Below, piece by piece: positions 33,382 to 44,864 of a stretch of DNA of 44,898 nt. A program made the translations under genes and the position numbers. The stretch is from assembly GCF_014884995.1 (NCBI RefSeq), contig NZ_JABMII010000011.1:1-44898 (forward strand), read 5' to 3'. The notes beneath the pieces are model-generated. The model made no database searches. It was not told the origin of the DNA and saw only the letters and a program-made list of their open reading frames with translations. Source of the DNA: Spirabiliibacterium pneumoniae. Lineage in GTDB: Bacteria > Pseudomonadota > Gammaproteobacteria > Enterobacterales > Pasteurellaceae. Positions within the stretch are counted from its first letter, which is position 1. Every line of letters starts with the position of its first letter.

Positions 33382-33501
33382 CTCTTTCATCCAGACTATC
33401 ACTGTCGGCTTCGGAGTTACACCGAATCTGCTGACCTTAAGCTCGGCTTAAGCGCTCGTGGGCTGTACCACCGGTGGGGAATTTCGCCCCGCCCTGAGAA
33501 C
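33379..33501 (-). ncRNA. FMN riboswitch (RFN element)
   Basis: Read on the minus strand, all conserved blocks are present in order: P1 strand GTTCTC, AGGGCGGGG, GAAATTCCCCACCGG, AGCCCACGAGCG, GGTCAGCAGATTCGGTG, TCCGAAGCCGACAGT, ATAGTCTGGATG and closing GAGAAC. It lies about 80 bases upstream of ribB and lowers expression when FMN is plentiful. Confidence 0.97.
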
Positions 33502-33611
33502 AAGATTATTATACGCCAAATTGTGTGTTATGGATAAAAAATTTCCCTTTAGGGTGGCAATTTCGTAAAATGGAGCATATAGCATTGAAATTGAGAAAAA
33601 GGGGAATGTTT

Positions 33612-35215
<1,604 letters not shown>

Positions 35216-35902
35216 ATGTTACTTTTTGCTGGCGACCCTCATGGCAGTTACACTCACTTGCTGTCTTTTGTGAAAGCGCAGCCTGGTGTGGCCTTGATTA
35301 TTCTTGGCGACTTACAGCTGCGCGATTGCAGCGTGCTTGATGAGCTGGGGCAGTTCTGTGATTTGTGGTTTATCCACGGCAATCACGACAGCAAAACCGT
35401 GCAGGCATTTGAGGCGTTGTGGGGCAGCCATTGGCGTGAGCGCAATTTGCATGGCAAAGTGGTGGAAATTCAAGGCCTGCGCGTGGCCGGTCTCGGGGGC
35501 GTTTTCCGCGGGCAAGTGTGGATGCCACCGAATAAACCGCTCTTTTTTGACCCGATTCACTATTGCCAATATTGCCCGCAGGAAAAAATTTGGCAAGGCG
35601 GCTTGCCACTGCGCCACCGCACATCGATTTTTTTATCGGATATTGAAACACTTGAGCGCCAGCAGGCGGATATTCTGGTTTGCCATGAAGCGCCCAAGCC
35701 GCATCCGTCGGGCTTTCAGGTGATTAACCAGTTGGCGCAACACATGGGTGTGAAAAAGCTCTTTCATGGGCATCATCACGACAGTTTTGATTACCAAGCG
35801 CATCCGAGCCGCGATCCGTTTGATGTTATTAACGTCGGCTTTCGTAGCCTTGCCACCCAAGAGGGCGAGTTTTTACTCGTCGGTGTGGACGACAGGGAAT
35901 AA
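35216..35902 (+). CDS. Calcineurin-like metallophosphoesterase
   Basis: The 228-residue product has the full set of metallophosphoesterase motifs: GDPHG (Asp7, His9), GDLQ (Asp32), GNHD (Asn57, His58), a later His in CHEAP and HGHHHD near the C-terminus. The substrate is not evident. The ATG follows the nadR stop immediately (TAGATG), and its ribosome binding site AAGGA lies in the last nadR codons, so translation is coupled. The neighbourhood suggests a role near NAD or nucleotide metabolism, which is only an inference. Confidence 0.87.
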   Translation: MLLFAGDPHGSYTHLLSFVKAQPGVALIILGDLQLRDCSVLDELGQFCDLWFIHGNHDSKTVQAFEALWGSHWRERNLHGKVVEIQGLRVAGLGGVFRGQVWMPPNKPLFFDPIHYCQYCPQEKIWQGGLPLRHRTSIFLSDIETLERQQADILVCHEAPKPHPSGFQVINQLAQHMGVKKLFHGHHHDSFDYQAHPSRDPFDVINVGFRSLATQEGEFLLVGVDDRE

Positions 35903-35914
35903 GCCTTAAAAAAG

Positions 35915-35939
35915 CAAAGTGCGGTCAAACCGCACTTTG
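35915..35939. terminator. Bidirectional terminator made of inverted uptake signals
   Basis: Perfect 11-bp inverted repeat (35915-35925 with 35929-35939) with a 3-base loop, between the convergent phosphoesterase and acs genes. A third uptake signal follows at 35945-35953. Confidence 0.75.
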
Positions 35940-35959
35940 AGTTGACCGCACTTTGGCCT

Positions 35960-37927
35960 TTACAACACTTGGCGTTGCAGCTGGCCGATGATGTGCGGGT
36001 TTTCCAATGTGGAAATGTCTTGCGAAATCACCTCATTTTTGGCAATGGCACGCAGCAAGCGGCGCATAATTTTGCCCGAACGGGTTTTTGGCAGGTTTTC
36101 CGCAAAGCGGATGTCTTCTGGGCGGGCGATTTTGCCAATTTCTTTTGATACCCATGCTTTAAGCTCTTCCGCCAAGGACTTGGCCTCGTCATCGTTGTCT
36201 GGCAATGGCGTGTTAAGCACCACAAAGGCCACGACAGCTTCTCCTTTTAGCTCGCACGGTTTACCCACCACCGCCGCTTCAGAGACTTGTGGGTTGGCCA
36301 CTAAAGCCGATTCAATTTCCATGGTGCCCAAGCGGTGGCCTGACACGTTCAAGACATCATCAGTGCGCCCAAGAATCCAGAAATAGCCGTCTTCGTCACG
36401 GTGGGCGCTATCGCCTGCTACATAGTATTTTCCACCGAGTGTAGCTGGGAAATAGGTTTTCTTAAAGCGTTCATCATCATTCCAAATGGTGCGTAACATA
36501 GATGGAAATGGGCGCTTGATCACCAGCATGCCACCGCTTTCATCACGCACAGGGGTGCCGTCGTCATCCACCACATCGGCCATAATGCCAGGCAGTGGCA
36601 AGGTGCAGGAACCCGGTTTTAATGAGTTAATGCCAGGTAGTGGGGAGAGCATAATCGAGCCAGTTTCGGTTTGCCACCATGTGTCCACAATCGGGCAACG
36701 CTCTTTGCCGATGACCTGATAAAACCACATCCACGCCGCGGGGTTAATTGGCTCACCCACGCTGCCGAGCAGGCGCAGTGAGGAGAGATCGTATTTGTTA
36801 GGAATCCAATCTCCCACGCGGGTGAGTGAGCGAATCAGTGTAGGGGAGGTGTAGAATACCGTGATTTTGTGGCGCTGAATCATCCGCCAGATGCGCCCAG
36901 GATCAGGGTAGCTCGGTACGCCTTCATAAATCACTTGTGTTGCGCCGTTGGCAAGCGGACCGTAGCAAACGTATGAATGCCCAGTAATCCAACCGACATC
37001 CGCGCTGCACCAGTAAATATCGTCTGGCTTGTTATCAAACACCGTTCGGAAGGTGTTAATCGCGCCGAGCAGGTAGCCAGCGGTGGAGTGTACGATGCCT
37101 TTTGGTTTGCCAGTGGAGCCTGAGGTATAGAGAATAAATAGCGGGTCTTCTGAATCCATCCACTCGGGTTCGCAAAAATCGGGCTGGCCTTTCGACAGTT
37201 CGTGCCACCACAAATCACGCCCTGCTTGCCAGTGGTTGTCGATGTTTAAACGGTAATACACCACCACATTTTGCACACTGTCGCAGCCCATTTCGAGCGC
37301 TTCGTCCACAGTGTCTTTGAGTGGAATAATCTTGCCGCCGCGCAGCCCTCCATTAGCGGTGATGACCAATTTAGCCTGTGCGTCTTCAATGCGATCACGC
37401 AAAGCGCTGGCAGAAAAGCCCCCAAACACCACCGAATGAATGGCACCGATGCGCGCGCAGGCTTGCATTGCGATGACTGCTTCTACAATCATCGGCATAT
37501 AAATCACCACGCGATCGCCTTTGCCGACACCTAACTCGCGTAACGCATTGGCAAAGCGGCACACACGGTTGTGCAGCTGGGCATACGTCCATGTGGTCAC
37601 TTGCCCAAAGTCCGATTCAAAGATAAGTGCGGTTTTATTCCCTTTGTCTGGTAGGTGGCGGTCAAGGCAGTTATAGCTGGCGTTGAGCTTGCCATCAGGG
37701 AACCAGCGATAAAATGGCGCATTGCTGTCGTCAAAAATGGTCATAAACGGCTTTTTCCATGTGATTAAATCGCGCGCTAAATCGGCCCAATATTGTAAAT
37801 AGTCTTTATCGGCAAACTCCCACAGGGCTAGATAGTCCTGCAAATTGCCGATGTTGGCTTGTTGGCTGAATTCATCACTGGGTTTAAAGATTCGATTCTC
37901 TTTAAGCATGGCGTCTAAATGTTGCAT
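35960..37927 (-). CDS. acs: Acetyl-CoA synthetase
   Basis: The 655-residue AMP-forming ligase converts acetate, ATP and CoA to acetyl-CoA. The phosphate loop [13 protein letters not shown], the motif [10 protein letters not shown] and the hinge region [18 protein letters not shown] are present. The C-terminal [11 protein letters not shown] contains the Lys that is acetylated to switch the enzyme off in enteric bacteria. No deacetylase gene is adjacent in this window. The upstream gap has a candidate CRP half-site. Confidence 0.98.
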   Translation of the reverse strand: MQHLDAMLKENRIFKPSDEFSQQANIGNLQDYLALWEFADKDYLQYWADLARDLITWKKPFMTIFDDSNAPFYRWFPDGKLNASYNCLDRHLPDKGNKTALIFESDFGQVTTWTYAQLHNRVCRFANALRELGVGKGDRVVIYMPMIVEAVIAMQACARIGAIHSVVFGGFSASALRDRIEDAQAKLVITANGGLRGGKIIPLKDTVDEALEMGCDSVQNVVVYYRLNIDNHWQAGRDLWWHELSKGQPDFCEPEWMDSEDPLFILYTSGSTGKPKGIVHSTAGYLLGAINTFRTVFDNKPDDIYWCSADVGWITGHSYVCYGPLANGATQVIYEGVPSYPDPGRIWRMIQRHKITVFYTSPTLIRSLTRVGDWIPNKYDLSSLRLLGSVGEPINPAAWMWFYQVIGKERCPIVDTWWQTETGSIMLSPLPGINSLKPGSCTLPLPGIMADVVDDDGTPVRDESGGMLVIKRPFPSMLRTIWNDDERFKKTYFPATLGGKYYVAGDSAHRDEDGYFWILGRTDDVLNVSGHRLGTMEIESALVANPQVSEAAVVGKPCELKGEAVVAFVVLNTPLPDNDDEAKSLAEELKAWVSKEIGKIARPEDIRFAENLPKTRSGKIMRRLLRAIAKNEVISQDISTLENPHIIGQLQRQVL

Positions 37928-38019
37928 CGTAATCTCCTTTATAAAAGTGCGGTTTGCTGATCTTTTGTACGTTTAAAGTATCGAAAGTATATCCATGCTG
38001 CAAGATGTGTTAATAAAAT

Positions 38020-38041
38020 GTTAAAGATAAAGATCACATTT
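38020..38041 (-). promoter_or_regulatory. Candidate CRP site upstream of acs
   Basis: On the minus strand a perfect AAATGTGA half is followed after six bases by TCTTTAAC, a poor second half. It lies about 95-115 bases before the acs start. CRP activates acs in E. coli. Confidence 0.35.
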
Positions 38042-38165
38042 TTGAAAAAATTATCGCAAATTTGCCCTTTCAACACACAAAAGTGCGGTCAGCAGGCGGA
38101 TTTTAACTGATTTTTTCTTCATTTCACGGCATAATGCGCACAAGACAAGCAAGTTAGGATACATT

Positions 38166-38792
38166 ATGCAATACGGTCAGTTATACATCATTTCAGCGCC
38201 GAGTGGTGCGGGTAAATCGTCTCTTATCGCGGCATTGCTCAATAATTTAGGTGAAGGTAAGGCCAAAGTCTCTGTTTCACACACCACGCGTGCGCCGCGA
38301 CCAGGCGAGGTGGATGGCGTGCATTACTATTTTTGCGACGTGGCCCGTTTTGAGCAGCACATTGCTCAAGATCACTTTTTGGAATATGCCCAAGTGTTTG
38401 ATCATTACTATGGCACCTCACGACCGATGATTGAAGAAAGCCTCTCTCAAGGCATGGATGTATTTTTGGATATTGATTGGCAAGGCGCGCAACAGGTACG
38501 TGAAAAAATGCTCGCGTGTAAAAGCATTTTTATTCTCCCGCCATCATTAGCCGAGCTTGAACAGCGCCTGCAACGCCGTGGGCAAGATAGCGAGGAGGTG
38601 ATTGCCAAACGAATGGAAAAAGCCATTGCTGAGATGAGTCATTATGCAGAATATGATTATGTCGTGGTTAATGATCAATTCCAACAAGCGTTAGGGCAAT
38701 TGCAGGCGATTTTGCAGGCGGAAAAACTTACGCTCGCGGCACAACAAAAAAATCATGCCGCTTTAATTGCACAATTGCTAGCGAAATCATAA
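38166..38792 (+). CDS. gmk: Guanylate kinase
   Basis: The 208-residue enzyme phosphorylates GMP to GDP. The P-loop [10 protein letters not shown] is at residues 10-19, and the GMP-binding region [19 protein letters not shown] follows. An AGGA ribosome binding site lies before the ATG. It is the first gene of the gmk-rpoZ-spoT-recG-ubiC-murI run. Confidence 0.98.
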   Translation: MQYGQLYIISAPSGAGKSSLIAALLNNLGEGKAKVSVSHTTRAPRPGEVDGVHYYFCDVARFEQHIAQDHFLEYAQVFDHYYGTSRPMIEESLSQGMDVFLDIDWQGAQQVREKMLACKSIFILPPSLAELEQRLQRRGQDSEEVIAKRMEKAIAEMSHYAEYDYVVVNDQFQQALGQLQAILQAEKLTLAAQQKNHAALIAQLLAKS

Positions 38793-38847
38793 CAGCTTTA
38801 GTATGATATAAGATCCTAAAAAATAATGACCTCAATGGAGAAGAGAT

Positions 38848-39132
38848 ATGGCACGTGTTACAGTGCAAGATGCAGTAGAAAAAATTGGTAATCGTTTTGA
38901 CTTGATCCTCACCGCAGCTCGCCGTGCGCGTCAGTTGCAAACCAGTGGCAAAGAACCTTTGGTGGCACCTGAAAATGATAAGCCAACCGTGATCGCACTG
39001 CGTGAAATTGAAGAGGGCTTGATCAATAATGAAATTATGAACAAACAAGAACGCTTTGAACAGTTAGAACAAGAAGCCGTTGAATTGCAAGCTGTGTCAT
39101 TGTTGTCGGCGGATAACGAAAACGAAGCATAA
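38848..39132 (+). CDS. rpoZ: RNA polymerase omega subunit
   Basis: The 94-residue product begins [28 protein letters not shown], the conserved beta'-binding part, with [10 protein letters not shown] in the middle. Omega helps assemble RNA polymerase and forms part of one ppGpp site. It lies 55 bases after gmk and just before spoT. Confidence 0.98.
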   Translation: MARVTVQDAVEKIGNRFDLILTAARRARQLQTSGKEPLVAPENDKPTVIALREIEEGLINNEIMNKQERFEQLEQEAVELQAVSLLSADNENEA

Positions 39133-39155
39133 TTGGCAATAAAAGTAGGTGTCGA

Positions 39156-41285
39156 TTGTATCTTTTTGAAAGTTTAAATCGCATTATTCAAGGCTACTTG
39201 CCAAGCGATGATATTGAGCTGGTGCGTCAAGCCTATATCGTGGCACGCGATGCCCACGAGGGCGTAACACGCTCGAGTGGCGAGCCTTACATTACACACC
39301 CCGTTGCCGTGGCCTCTATCATTGCGGAGATGAAACTCGACCACGAGGCGGTGATGGCGGCATTGTTGCATGATGTTATTGAAGATACTCCCATCACGCA
39401 AGAAGAGCTGACCGCACTTTTTGGTGAAAGCGTAGCGGAAATTGTGGAAGGCGTATCAAAGCTTGATAAGCTCAAATTCCGCACCCGCAAAGAGGCGGAA
39501 ACGGAGAATTTCCGCAAAATGATCTTGGCGATGACCAAAGATATTCGCGTGGTATTGATCAAACTTGCCGACCGCACGCACAATATGCGCACCCTTGGCG
39601 CATTGCGACCCGAAAAACGCCGACGGATTGCTCGTGAAACCTTAGAAATTTATGCCCCCCTTGCACACCGTCTTGGGATTGAACATATCAAAAACGAACT
39701 CGAAGATCTCGGCTTTGAGGCGCTTTATCCGAACCGCTACCACGTGCTGCAAAAGGTGATTCAAGCGGCGCGTGGCAACCGTAAAGAGATGATTTTAAGT
39801 ATCGCCGATGAAATCCGTGGGCGGCTAACCGAGGCTGGCATTCACGCACGGGTGTTTGGGCGAGAAAAGCATCTTTACTCAATTTACCAAAAAATGCGCC
39901 TTAAAGAGCAGCGTTTTCACTCGATTATGGACATCTACGCTTTTCGCACCATTGTTGATAGTGTGGACACCTGTTATCGGGTGCTTGGGCAAATGCACGG
40001 GCTGTATAAACCGCGCCCAGGGCGGGTGAAAGATTACATTGCGGTGCCAAAAGCCAATGGATATCAATCGTTGCACACCTCGATGATTGGCCCACACGGA
40101 GTGCCAGTGGAAGTGCAAATCCGCACCGAAGACATGGATCAAATGGCAGAAATGGGGGTGGCAGCCCATTGGATGTATAAAGAAGGCGCAGAAAGCAAAG
40201 GCACCACGGTGCAAATTCGAGCACAACGCTGGCTGCAAAGTTTGATTGAGTTACAACAAAGTGCGGGTAACTCGCAGGAATTTATCGACAGCGTGAAATC
40301 CGATATGTTCCCAGATGAAATTTATGTGTTCACACCAAAAGGCCGCATTGTTGAGCTGCCGACGGGTGCCACAGCGGTGGATTTAGCTTTTGCAGTCCAC
40401 TCAGATATTGGGCAAACTTGTTTTGGTGCGCGAGTCGATCGTGTGCCTTATCCGCTTTCTCAGCCTTTGGAAAGTGGTCAAACAGTGGAAATTCTCACCT
40501 CACCTTACGCGCGCCCAAGTGCGGGCTGGCTTAATTTTGTGGTGACGGCCAAAGCGCGCTCGAAAATCCGCCAAACCTTGAAAAATTTACGACGTGATGA
40601 ATCCATCACGCTGGGTAAGCGTCAGTTGATACATTCGCTGTCGCCTTATAAACTCGCCGATATTGACGGGCAGCGCCTGACAGACTTGCTCGAAGAGCTA
40701 CACTTAGCCAATCTTGATGACTTATTGGCGGAAATTGGCCTAGGCAACCGCATGAGTGCGGTAATTGCGCACCGACTGCTGGGTGAAAAAATAGAGATCG
40801 ACACAGACGGCATTCCGAATAACAGCAAAGAGGAAGGGTTGGTCATCAAAGGCGCAGAGGGGCTTTTGATCAGCTGTGCGAAATGTTGCCACCCGATTCC
40901 TGGCGATCCGATTGTAGCCTTTGTTAGCCCAGGCAAAGGGCTGGTAGTGCATCATGAATCCTGTGCGAATATCGTTCATGAAAAACAAAATGAACCAGCG
41001 CATTTTACCCCCGTTGAATGGGAAAAGAGCGAAAATATCGTCGAATTTGATGCTGAGCTGCGCATTGAGGCCGTGAATCAACAAGGCATTTTAGCGCGCT
41101 TGACCAATGCTATTGCTCGTACAGGCAGCAACATTAAAAGCATTGCCACAGAGGAAAAAGAAGGGAGAGTGTATTTCATCACGCTGTTAATCTCGGTGCA
41201 TAATGTGGATAAGCTCAATGTGGTGATCAAAAAGCTCGCCAACGTGACAGGCGTGATCGAGATTGTGCGTAATATTAATGAATAG
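39156..41285 (+). CDS. spoT: Bifunctional (p)ppGpp hydrolase/synthase SpoT
   Basis: The 709-residue protein has an N-terminal hydrolase domain with His72-Asp73 and Glu76-Asp77, a RelA/SpoT synthetase domain (about 190-330), a TGS domain (about 385-450, DEIYVFTPKGRIVELPTGA), a zinc-finger-like CAKCCHPIPGD region, and a C-terminal ACT domain. The start codon is TTG at 39156, giving MYLFESLN, the same start as E. coli spoT; AGTAGGTG precedes it. Confidence 0.97.
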   Translation: MYLFESLNRIIQGYLPSDDIELVRQAYIVARDAHEGVTRSSGEPYITHPVAVASIIAEMKLDHEAVMAALLHDVIEDTPITQEELTALFGESVAEIVEGVSKLDKLKFRTRKEAETENFRKMILAMTKDIRVVLIKLADRTHNMRTLGALRPEKRRRIARETLEIYAPLAHRLGIEHIKNELEDLGFEALYPNRYHVLQKVIQAARGNRKEMILSIADEIRGRLTEAGIHARVFGREKHLYSIYQKMRLKEQRFHSIMDIYAFRTIVDSVDTCYRVLGQMHGLYKPRPGRVKDYIAVPKANGYQSLHTSMIGPHGVPVEVQIRTEDMDQMAEMGVAAHWMYKEGAESKGTTVQIRAQRWLQSLIELQQSAGNSQEFIDSVKSDMFPDEIYVFTPKGRIVELPTGATAVDLAFAVHSDIGQTCFGARVDRVPYPLSQPLESGQTVEILTSPYARPSAGWLNFVVTAKARSKIRQTLKNLRRDESITLGKRQLIHSLSPYKLADIDGQRLTDLLEELHLANLDDLLAEIGLGNRMSAVIAHRLLGEKIEIDTDGIPNNSKEEGLVIKGAEGLLISCAKCCHPIPGDPIVAFVSPGKGLVVHHESCANIVHEKQNEPAHFTPVEWEKSENIVEFDAELRIEAVNQQGILARLTNAIARTGSNIKSIATEEKEGRVYFITLLISVHNVDKLNVVIKKLANVTGVIEIVRNINE

Positions 41286-41292
41286 GTAAGTT

Positions 41293-43374
41293 ATGGCGGG
41301 TCAATTGTTAGATGCCGTGCCACTGACCGCACTTTCAGGTGTGGGCGTGGCAATGGTCAACAAGCTCGCCAAATTGCGTATTCACAATGTGCAAGATTTG
41401 TTGTTTCACCTGCCGATGCGCTATGAAGACCGCACGCGCGTAACCGCACTTTGTGATATTACCCCTGACACCTATGCCACAGTCGAAGGCATTGTGCAAA
41501 GCACTGACGTCACCTTTGGGCGGCGCGCCATGCTCACCTGCGTGATTTCTGATGGCACAAGTAAATTGATGCTGCGCTTTTTCAATTTTAATGCGGGAAT
41601 GAAAAACAGCTTGCAAGCGGGCGCACGCGTCAAAGCCTTTGGTGAAATCAAACGTGGGCGCTTTATGGCGGAAATGCTCCACCCACAATTTCAAATTATC
41701 CACAACGATGAGCCATTAGTGCTAGAGGAAACTCTCACACCGATTTACCCCAGCACGGAAGGGCTGCGCCAAGCGAGCTTACGCAAGTTAACCGATCAAG
41801 CGCTCAAATTGCTTATCAGTACACCCGTGCATGAATTGCTGCCAGCGGAATTGACGCCGCACCCTATCCCGTTAAAAGACGCATTGTTATTTCTCCACCG
41901 TCCGCCACCGAGTGTGTCACTCGCGCAGCTTGAAGAAGGGCAATTGCTAGCCCAGCAGCGGCTGATTTATGAAGAACTGCTGGCACACAATGTGGCGATG
42001 CTGCAAAGCCGCGCACATATGCGCAAACTCAACGCAACCGCACTTTGTGCAACGATGGCACTAAGCCAACCTTTTTTGGCGCAATTGCCATTTCAACCAA
42101 CAAGCGCGCAAACGCGCGTGAGCCAAGAGATTTTGCATGATCTTGTGCAAAGCGAGCCGATGATGCGCCTCGTGCAAGGGGATGTCGGCTCGGGTAAAAC
42201 GCTGGTGGCGGCGCTGGCGGCACTGGTGGCGGTGGAAAACGGCAAGCAGGTGGCCTTGATGGCGCCAACCGAAATTCTCGCCGAGCAGCATGCGCAAAAC
42301 TTCCGCCGTTGGTTTGAACCACTGGGCATCACGGTTGGCTGGCTGGCGGGCAAAGTGAAAGGCAAGGCGCGCGCTCAGGCACTGGCAGAGATAAAGTGCG
42401 GTCACGCGAAAGTGGTCATCGGCACTCATGCCTTATTTCAAGATGAGGTGGAATTTGCGGATTTAGCACTGGTGATCATCGATGAGCAGCACCGCTTCGG
42501 CGTGCATCAACGGCTGATGCTGCGCGAAAAAGGGTTGAAAAATAACACCTATCCGCATCAATTGATTATGACTGCCACCCCCATTCCACGCACTTTGGCG
42601 ATGACGGTTTATGCCGATCTGGACACCTCCATTATTGATGAGTTGCCGCCTGGGCGCACCCCGATTCAAACCATTGTGGTCAGCGAACAGCGTCGTGACG
42701 AGATTGTCGAGCGCGTCCGCCTTGCCTGCGAGAGTGACAAACGCCAAGCCTATTGGGTGTGTACTTTGATTGAGGAAAGTGAGGTGCTTGAGGCGCAAGC
42801 AGCGCAGGCAACCGCCGACGATCTGCAGCGTGCGTTACCTAAGTTGCGCATTGGGCTGGTGCATGGGCGAATGAAAGCGCAAGAAAAACATACCATTATG
42901 CAGCAATTTAAGGCGCATGAACTGGATTTATTGGTCGCGACCACCGTGATTGAAGTGGGGGTCGATGTGCCGAATGCCAGCTTGATGATCATTGAAAATG
43001 CCGAGCGTTTGGGGCTTTCGCAACTGCATCAACTACGCGGGCGCGTGGGGCGTGGCAGCGTCGATTCTTACTGCGTTTTGTTGTATAAAACGCCGCTGGG
43101 CAAGGTGTCTAAACAGCGCCTGCAAGTGATGCGTGAAACGCAAGATGGCTTTGTGATTGCTGAAAAAGACCTGCAAATTCGCGGCCCTGGGGAAGTGCTT
43201 GGGACGAAACAGACGGGCATCGCGGAGTTTAAAATCGCTGATCTTATGCGCGATCGTAAACTGATCCCACTGGTGCAGCACAACGCTAAAACACTCCTGG
43301 CTCGCTACCCACAACTAGCGCAGCCGCTGATTCAGCGTTGGCTGGATGATAAAACAATCTATGGCAATGTTTAA
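41293..43374 (+). CDS. recG: ATP-dependent DNA helicase RecG
   Basis: The 693-residue helicase reverses stalled replication forks and moves Holliday junctions. The N-terminal wedge (OB-fold) domain covers about 1-190; the motor domain has GDVGSGKT at 296-303, then DEQHRFG, MTATPIPRTLAM and LRGRVGRG. It starts seven bases after the spoT stop. Its 3' end overlaps ubiC. It carries several uptake signals. Confidence 0.98.
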   Translation: MAGQLLDAVPLTALSGVGVAMVNKLAKLRIHNVQDLLFHLPMRYEDRTRVTALCDITPDTYATVEGIVQSTDVTFGRRAMLTCVISDGTSKLMLRFFNFNAGMKNSLQAGARVKAFGEIKRGRFMAEMLHPQFQIIHNDEPLVLEETLTPIYPSTEGLRQASLRKLTDQALKLLISTPVHELLPAELTPHPIPLKDALLFLHRPPPSVSLAQLEEGQLLAQQRLIYEELLAHNVAMLQSRAHMRKLNATALCATMALSQPFLAQLPFQPTSAQTRVSQEILHDLVQSEPMMRLVQGDVGSGKTLVAALAALVAVENGKQVALMAPTEILAEQHAQNFRRWFEPLGITVGWLAGKVKGKARAQALAEIKCGHAKVVIGTHALFQDEVEFADLALVIIDEQHRFGVHQRLMLREKGLKNNTYPHQLIMTATPIPRTLAMTVYADLDTSIIDELPPGRTPIQTIVVSEQRRDEIVERVRLACESDKRQAYWVCTLIEESEVLEAQAAQATADDLQRALPKLRIGLVHGRMKAQEKHTIMQQFKAHELDLLVATTVIEVGVDVPNASLMIIENAERLGLSQLHQLRGRVGRGSVDSYCVLLYKTPLGKVSKQRLQVMRETQDGFVIAEKDLQIRGPGEVLGTKQTGIAEFKIADLMRDRKLIPLVQHNAKTLLARYPQLAQPLIQRWLDDKTIYGNV

Positions 43375-43855
43375 TTCATTTACACATATTCACTGGCAAG
43401 CTCACAACATAGGCGGCGACGCATTGCCATGCGCGGTGCAACACTGGCTTTTTTCAACTCCTTCACTGACTGCCTTGCTCAAACAAAAGTGCGGTCAATT
43501 CACCGTTGATGTGCGCTGTGAGGGCTGGCAGCGCGCCATATTGCCGCAGGAAACCGCACTTTTACCAAAAGACAAAAAATATTGGGTGCGCGAGGTCACT
43601 TTATTGGGCGACGGCACACCTTGGGTTGCCGCCCGCACGGTTATCCCTTTGACAACAAGCGAACATTTTCCACCCCTATTAGCACTAAATACAACGCCGC
43701 TGGGCGAGTTTTTATTTCAACACAATAGCGTGCGTGGCGCGCTGCAATGGGGTAGAATAGAGAGCATGTATGCTCGCCGCTCCTGCTTTATGCTGGCGCA
43801 CCAGTCGTTGCTAGTCAGCGAGCTTTTTCTGCCTGAATTTGATTTTACCGCATGA
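43361..43855 (+). CDS. ubiC: Chorismate pyruvate-lyase
   Basis: The 164-residue enzyme splits chorismate into 4-hydroxybenzoate and pyruvate, the first step of ubiquinone synthesis. It lines up along its length with E. coli UbiC: ALLPKDKKYWVREVTLLGDG, TPWVAARTVIPL, TPLGEFLF and LLVSELFLPEF. The active-site Arg (about 77, in WVRE) and Glu (about 154, in SELF) are kept. The start is uncertain: ATGs at 43346, 43361 and 43367 all overlap the recG 3' end and none has a clear ribosome binding site, so translation probably depends on recG. Overall identity to E. coli looks moderate. Confidence 0.9.
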   Translation: MAMFNSFTHIHWQAHNIGGDALPCAVQHWLFSTPSLTALLKQKCGQFTVDVRCEGWQRAILPQETALLPKDKKYWVREVTLLGDGTPWVAARTVIPLTTSEHFPPLLALNTTPLGEFLFQHNSVRGALQWGRIESMYARRSCFMLAHQSLLVSELFLPEFDFTA

Positions 43856-44646
43856 CACAGTCTAACAGCATCCTTGTTTTTGACTCTGGCGTGGGTGGCT
43901 TGACTATCTACCAAGAAATCCAAGCCCTCTTGCCCGAGTGGCATTATCTCTACTGCAGTGATAACGCCTTTTTCCCCTATTCCGAAAAGCCCGAACAGGC
44001 GATCATTGACCGCACTTTAGCGATTTGTCAGCGCATTATGCAAACTCATTCGCTTAAACTTATCGTGATTGCATGTAACACCGCTAGCACAGTGGTGCTT
44101 CCCACGCTGCGTCACGCCTTTCCTGACGTTAGCATTGTGGGCACTGTGCCTGCGATCAAACCCGCCGCAAAATTATCGCAAACCAAACAAATTGGCTTGC
44201 TTGCCACCAAAGGCACGGTCAAGCGCCCTTATACGCAACAGTTGATCGACCAATTTGCGCTTGATTGCGACGTACTGCGTTTAGGTTCCACCGAATTAGT
44301 GCAGTTGGCAGAAGATAAATTGCACGGCAAGCGAGTTACTCAAGCGCAAGTGCAAAGTGCGGTGCGTGATTGGGCAGATAAGACTCAACTGGATACGGTG
44401 ATTCTCGGCTGCACCCACTTTCCTTTCCTTAGACAAGAACTGCAACAAGCCTTGCCACAGGTTAAGCATTTCATCGATTCAGGCAAAGCTATCGCCGCAC
44501 GGGTGCAATATCTTCTCAAAGATCAACAGCCTTATTCTGCGGGTGAAAATTGTGTATATTACACTCAAGTGCTTGGCGACGAGCAGCCATTGCGGGAGTG
44601 CTTAGCGCAAATGGGCTTTAAGCAGCTGCGCCATCTCCCGCTTTGA
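43852..44646 (+). CDS. murI: Glutamate racemase
   Basis: The 264-residue cofactor-independent racemase supplies D-glutamate for peptidoglycan. The substrate loop FDSGVGGLT is at 10-18, and the two catalytic cysteines are Cys75 in ACNTAST and Cys187 in GCTHFP. Its ATG overlaps the ubiC stop (ATGA), so the two are coupled. A strong hairpin follows, then the rRNA leader. Confidence 0.97.
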   Translation: MTQSNSILVFDSGVGGLTIYQEIQALLPEWHYLYCSDNAFFPYSEKPEQAIIDRTLAICQRIMQTHSLKLIVIACNTASTVVLPTLRHAFPDVSIVGTVPAIKPAAKLSQTKQIGLLATKGTVKRPYTQQLIDQFALDCDVLRLGSTELVQLAEDKLHGKRVTQAQVQSAVRDWADKTQLDTVILGCTHFPFLRQELQQALPQVKHFIDSGKAIAARVQYLLKDQQPYSAGENCVYYTQVLGDEQPLRECLAQMGFKQLRHLPL

Positions 44647-44650
44647 CACA

Positions 44651-44691
44651 AAGTGCGGTTTTTCGCCAGTTTGGCGATAAAAACCGCACTT
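44651..44691 (+). terminator. Long terminator after murI with uptake signals in both arms
   Basis: AAGTGCGGTTTTT followed by CGCC pairs with GGCG and AAAAACCGCACTT around a 5-base loop, with one small bulge, then a T-rich tract. It would separate murI from the rRNA operon. Confidence 0.88.
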
Positions 44692-44714
44692 AATATTTTT
44701 TTGTAAAAAAACAC

Positions 44715-44742
44715 TTGCGAAAGTTTTGCTAGGCACTATAAT
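44715..44742 (+). promoter_or_regulatory. rRNA operon promoter P1
   Basis: A -35 box TTGCGA (44715-44720), a 16-base spacer and a perfect -10 box TATAAT (44737-44742), the short spacer expected for stringently controlled rrn promoters. Confidence 0.75.
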
Positions 44743-44808
44743 TCGCACCCACTGACGCACGGCAATGCAAAGTGCGGTCAGAAAAGATCAAAAAATTGAA
44801 AAAACTGC

Positions 44809-44838
44809 TTGATCTGTGGCGAGAATATCTTATATAAT
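44809..44838 (+). promoter_or_regulatory. rRNA operon promoter P2 (candidate)
   Basis: TTGATC (44809-44814) and TATAAT (44833-44838) are 18 bases apart, about 95 bases after P1. Confidence 0.55.
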
Positions 44839-44864
44839 TCTAAGCCTTGACTTTGATGTCAAAA

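Noticed and set aside
39879-40238. 119-codon open frame antisense to spoT, and similar 100-120 codon frames antisense to recG and atpF
   Set aside because: They lie wholly inside well-recognised genes, have no ribosome binding sites and no family likeness; they are shadows of codon bias.
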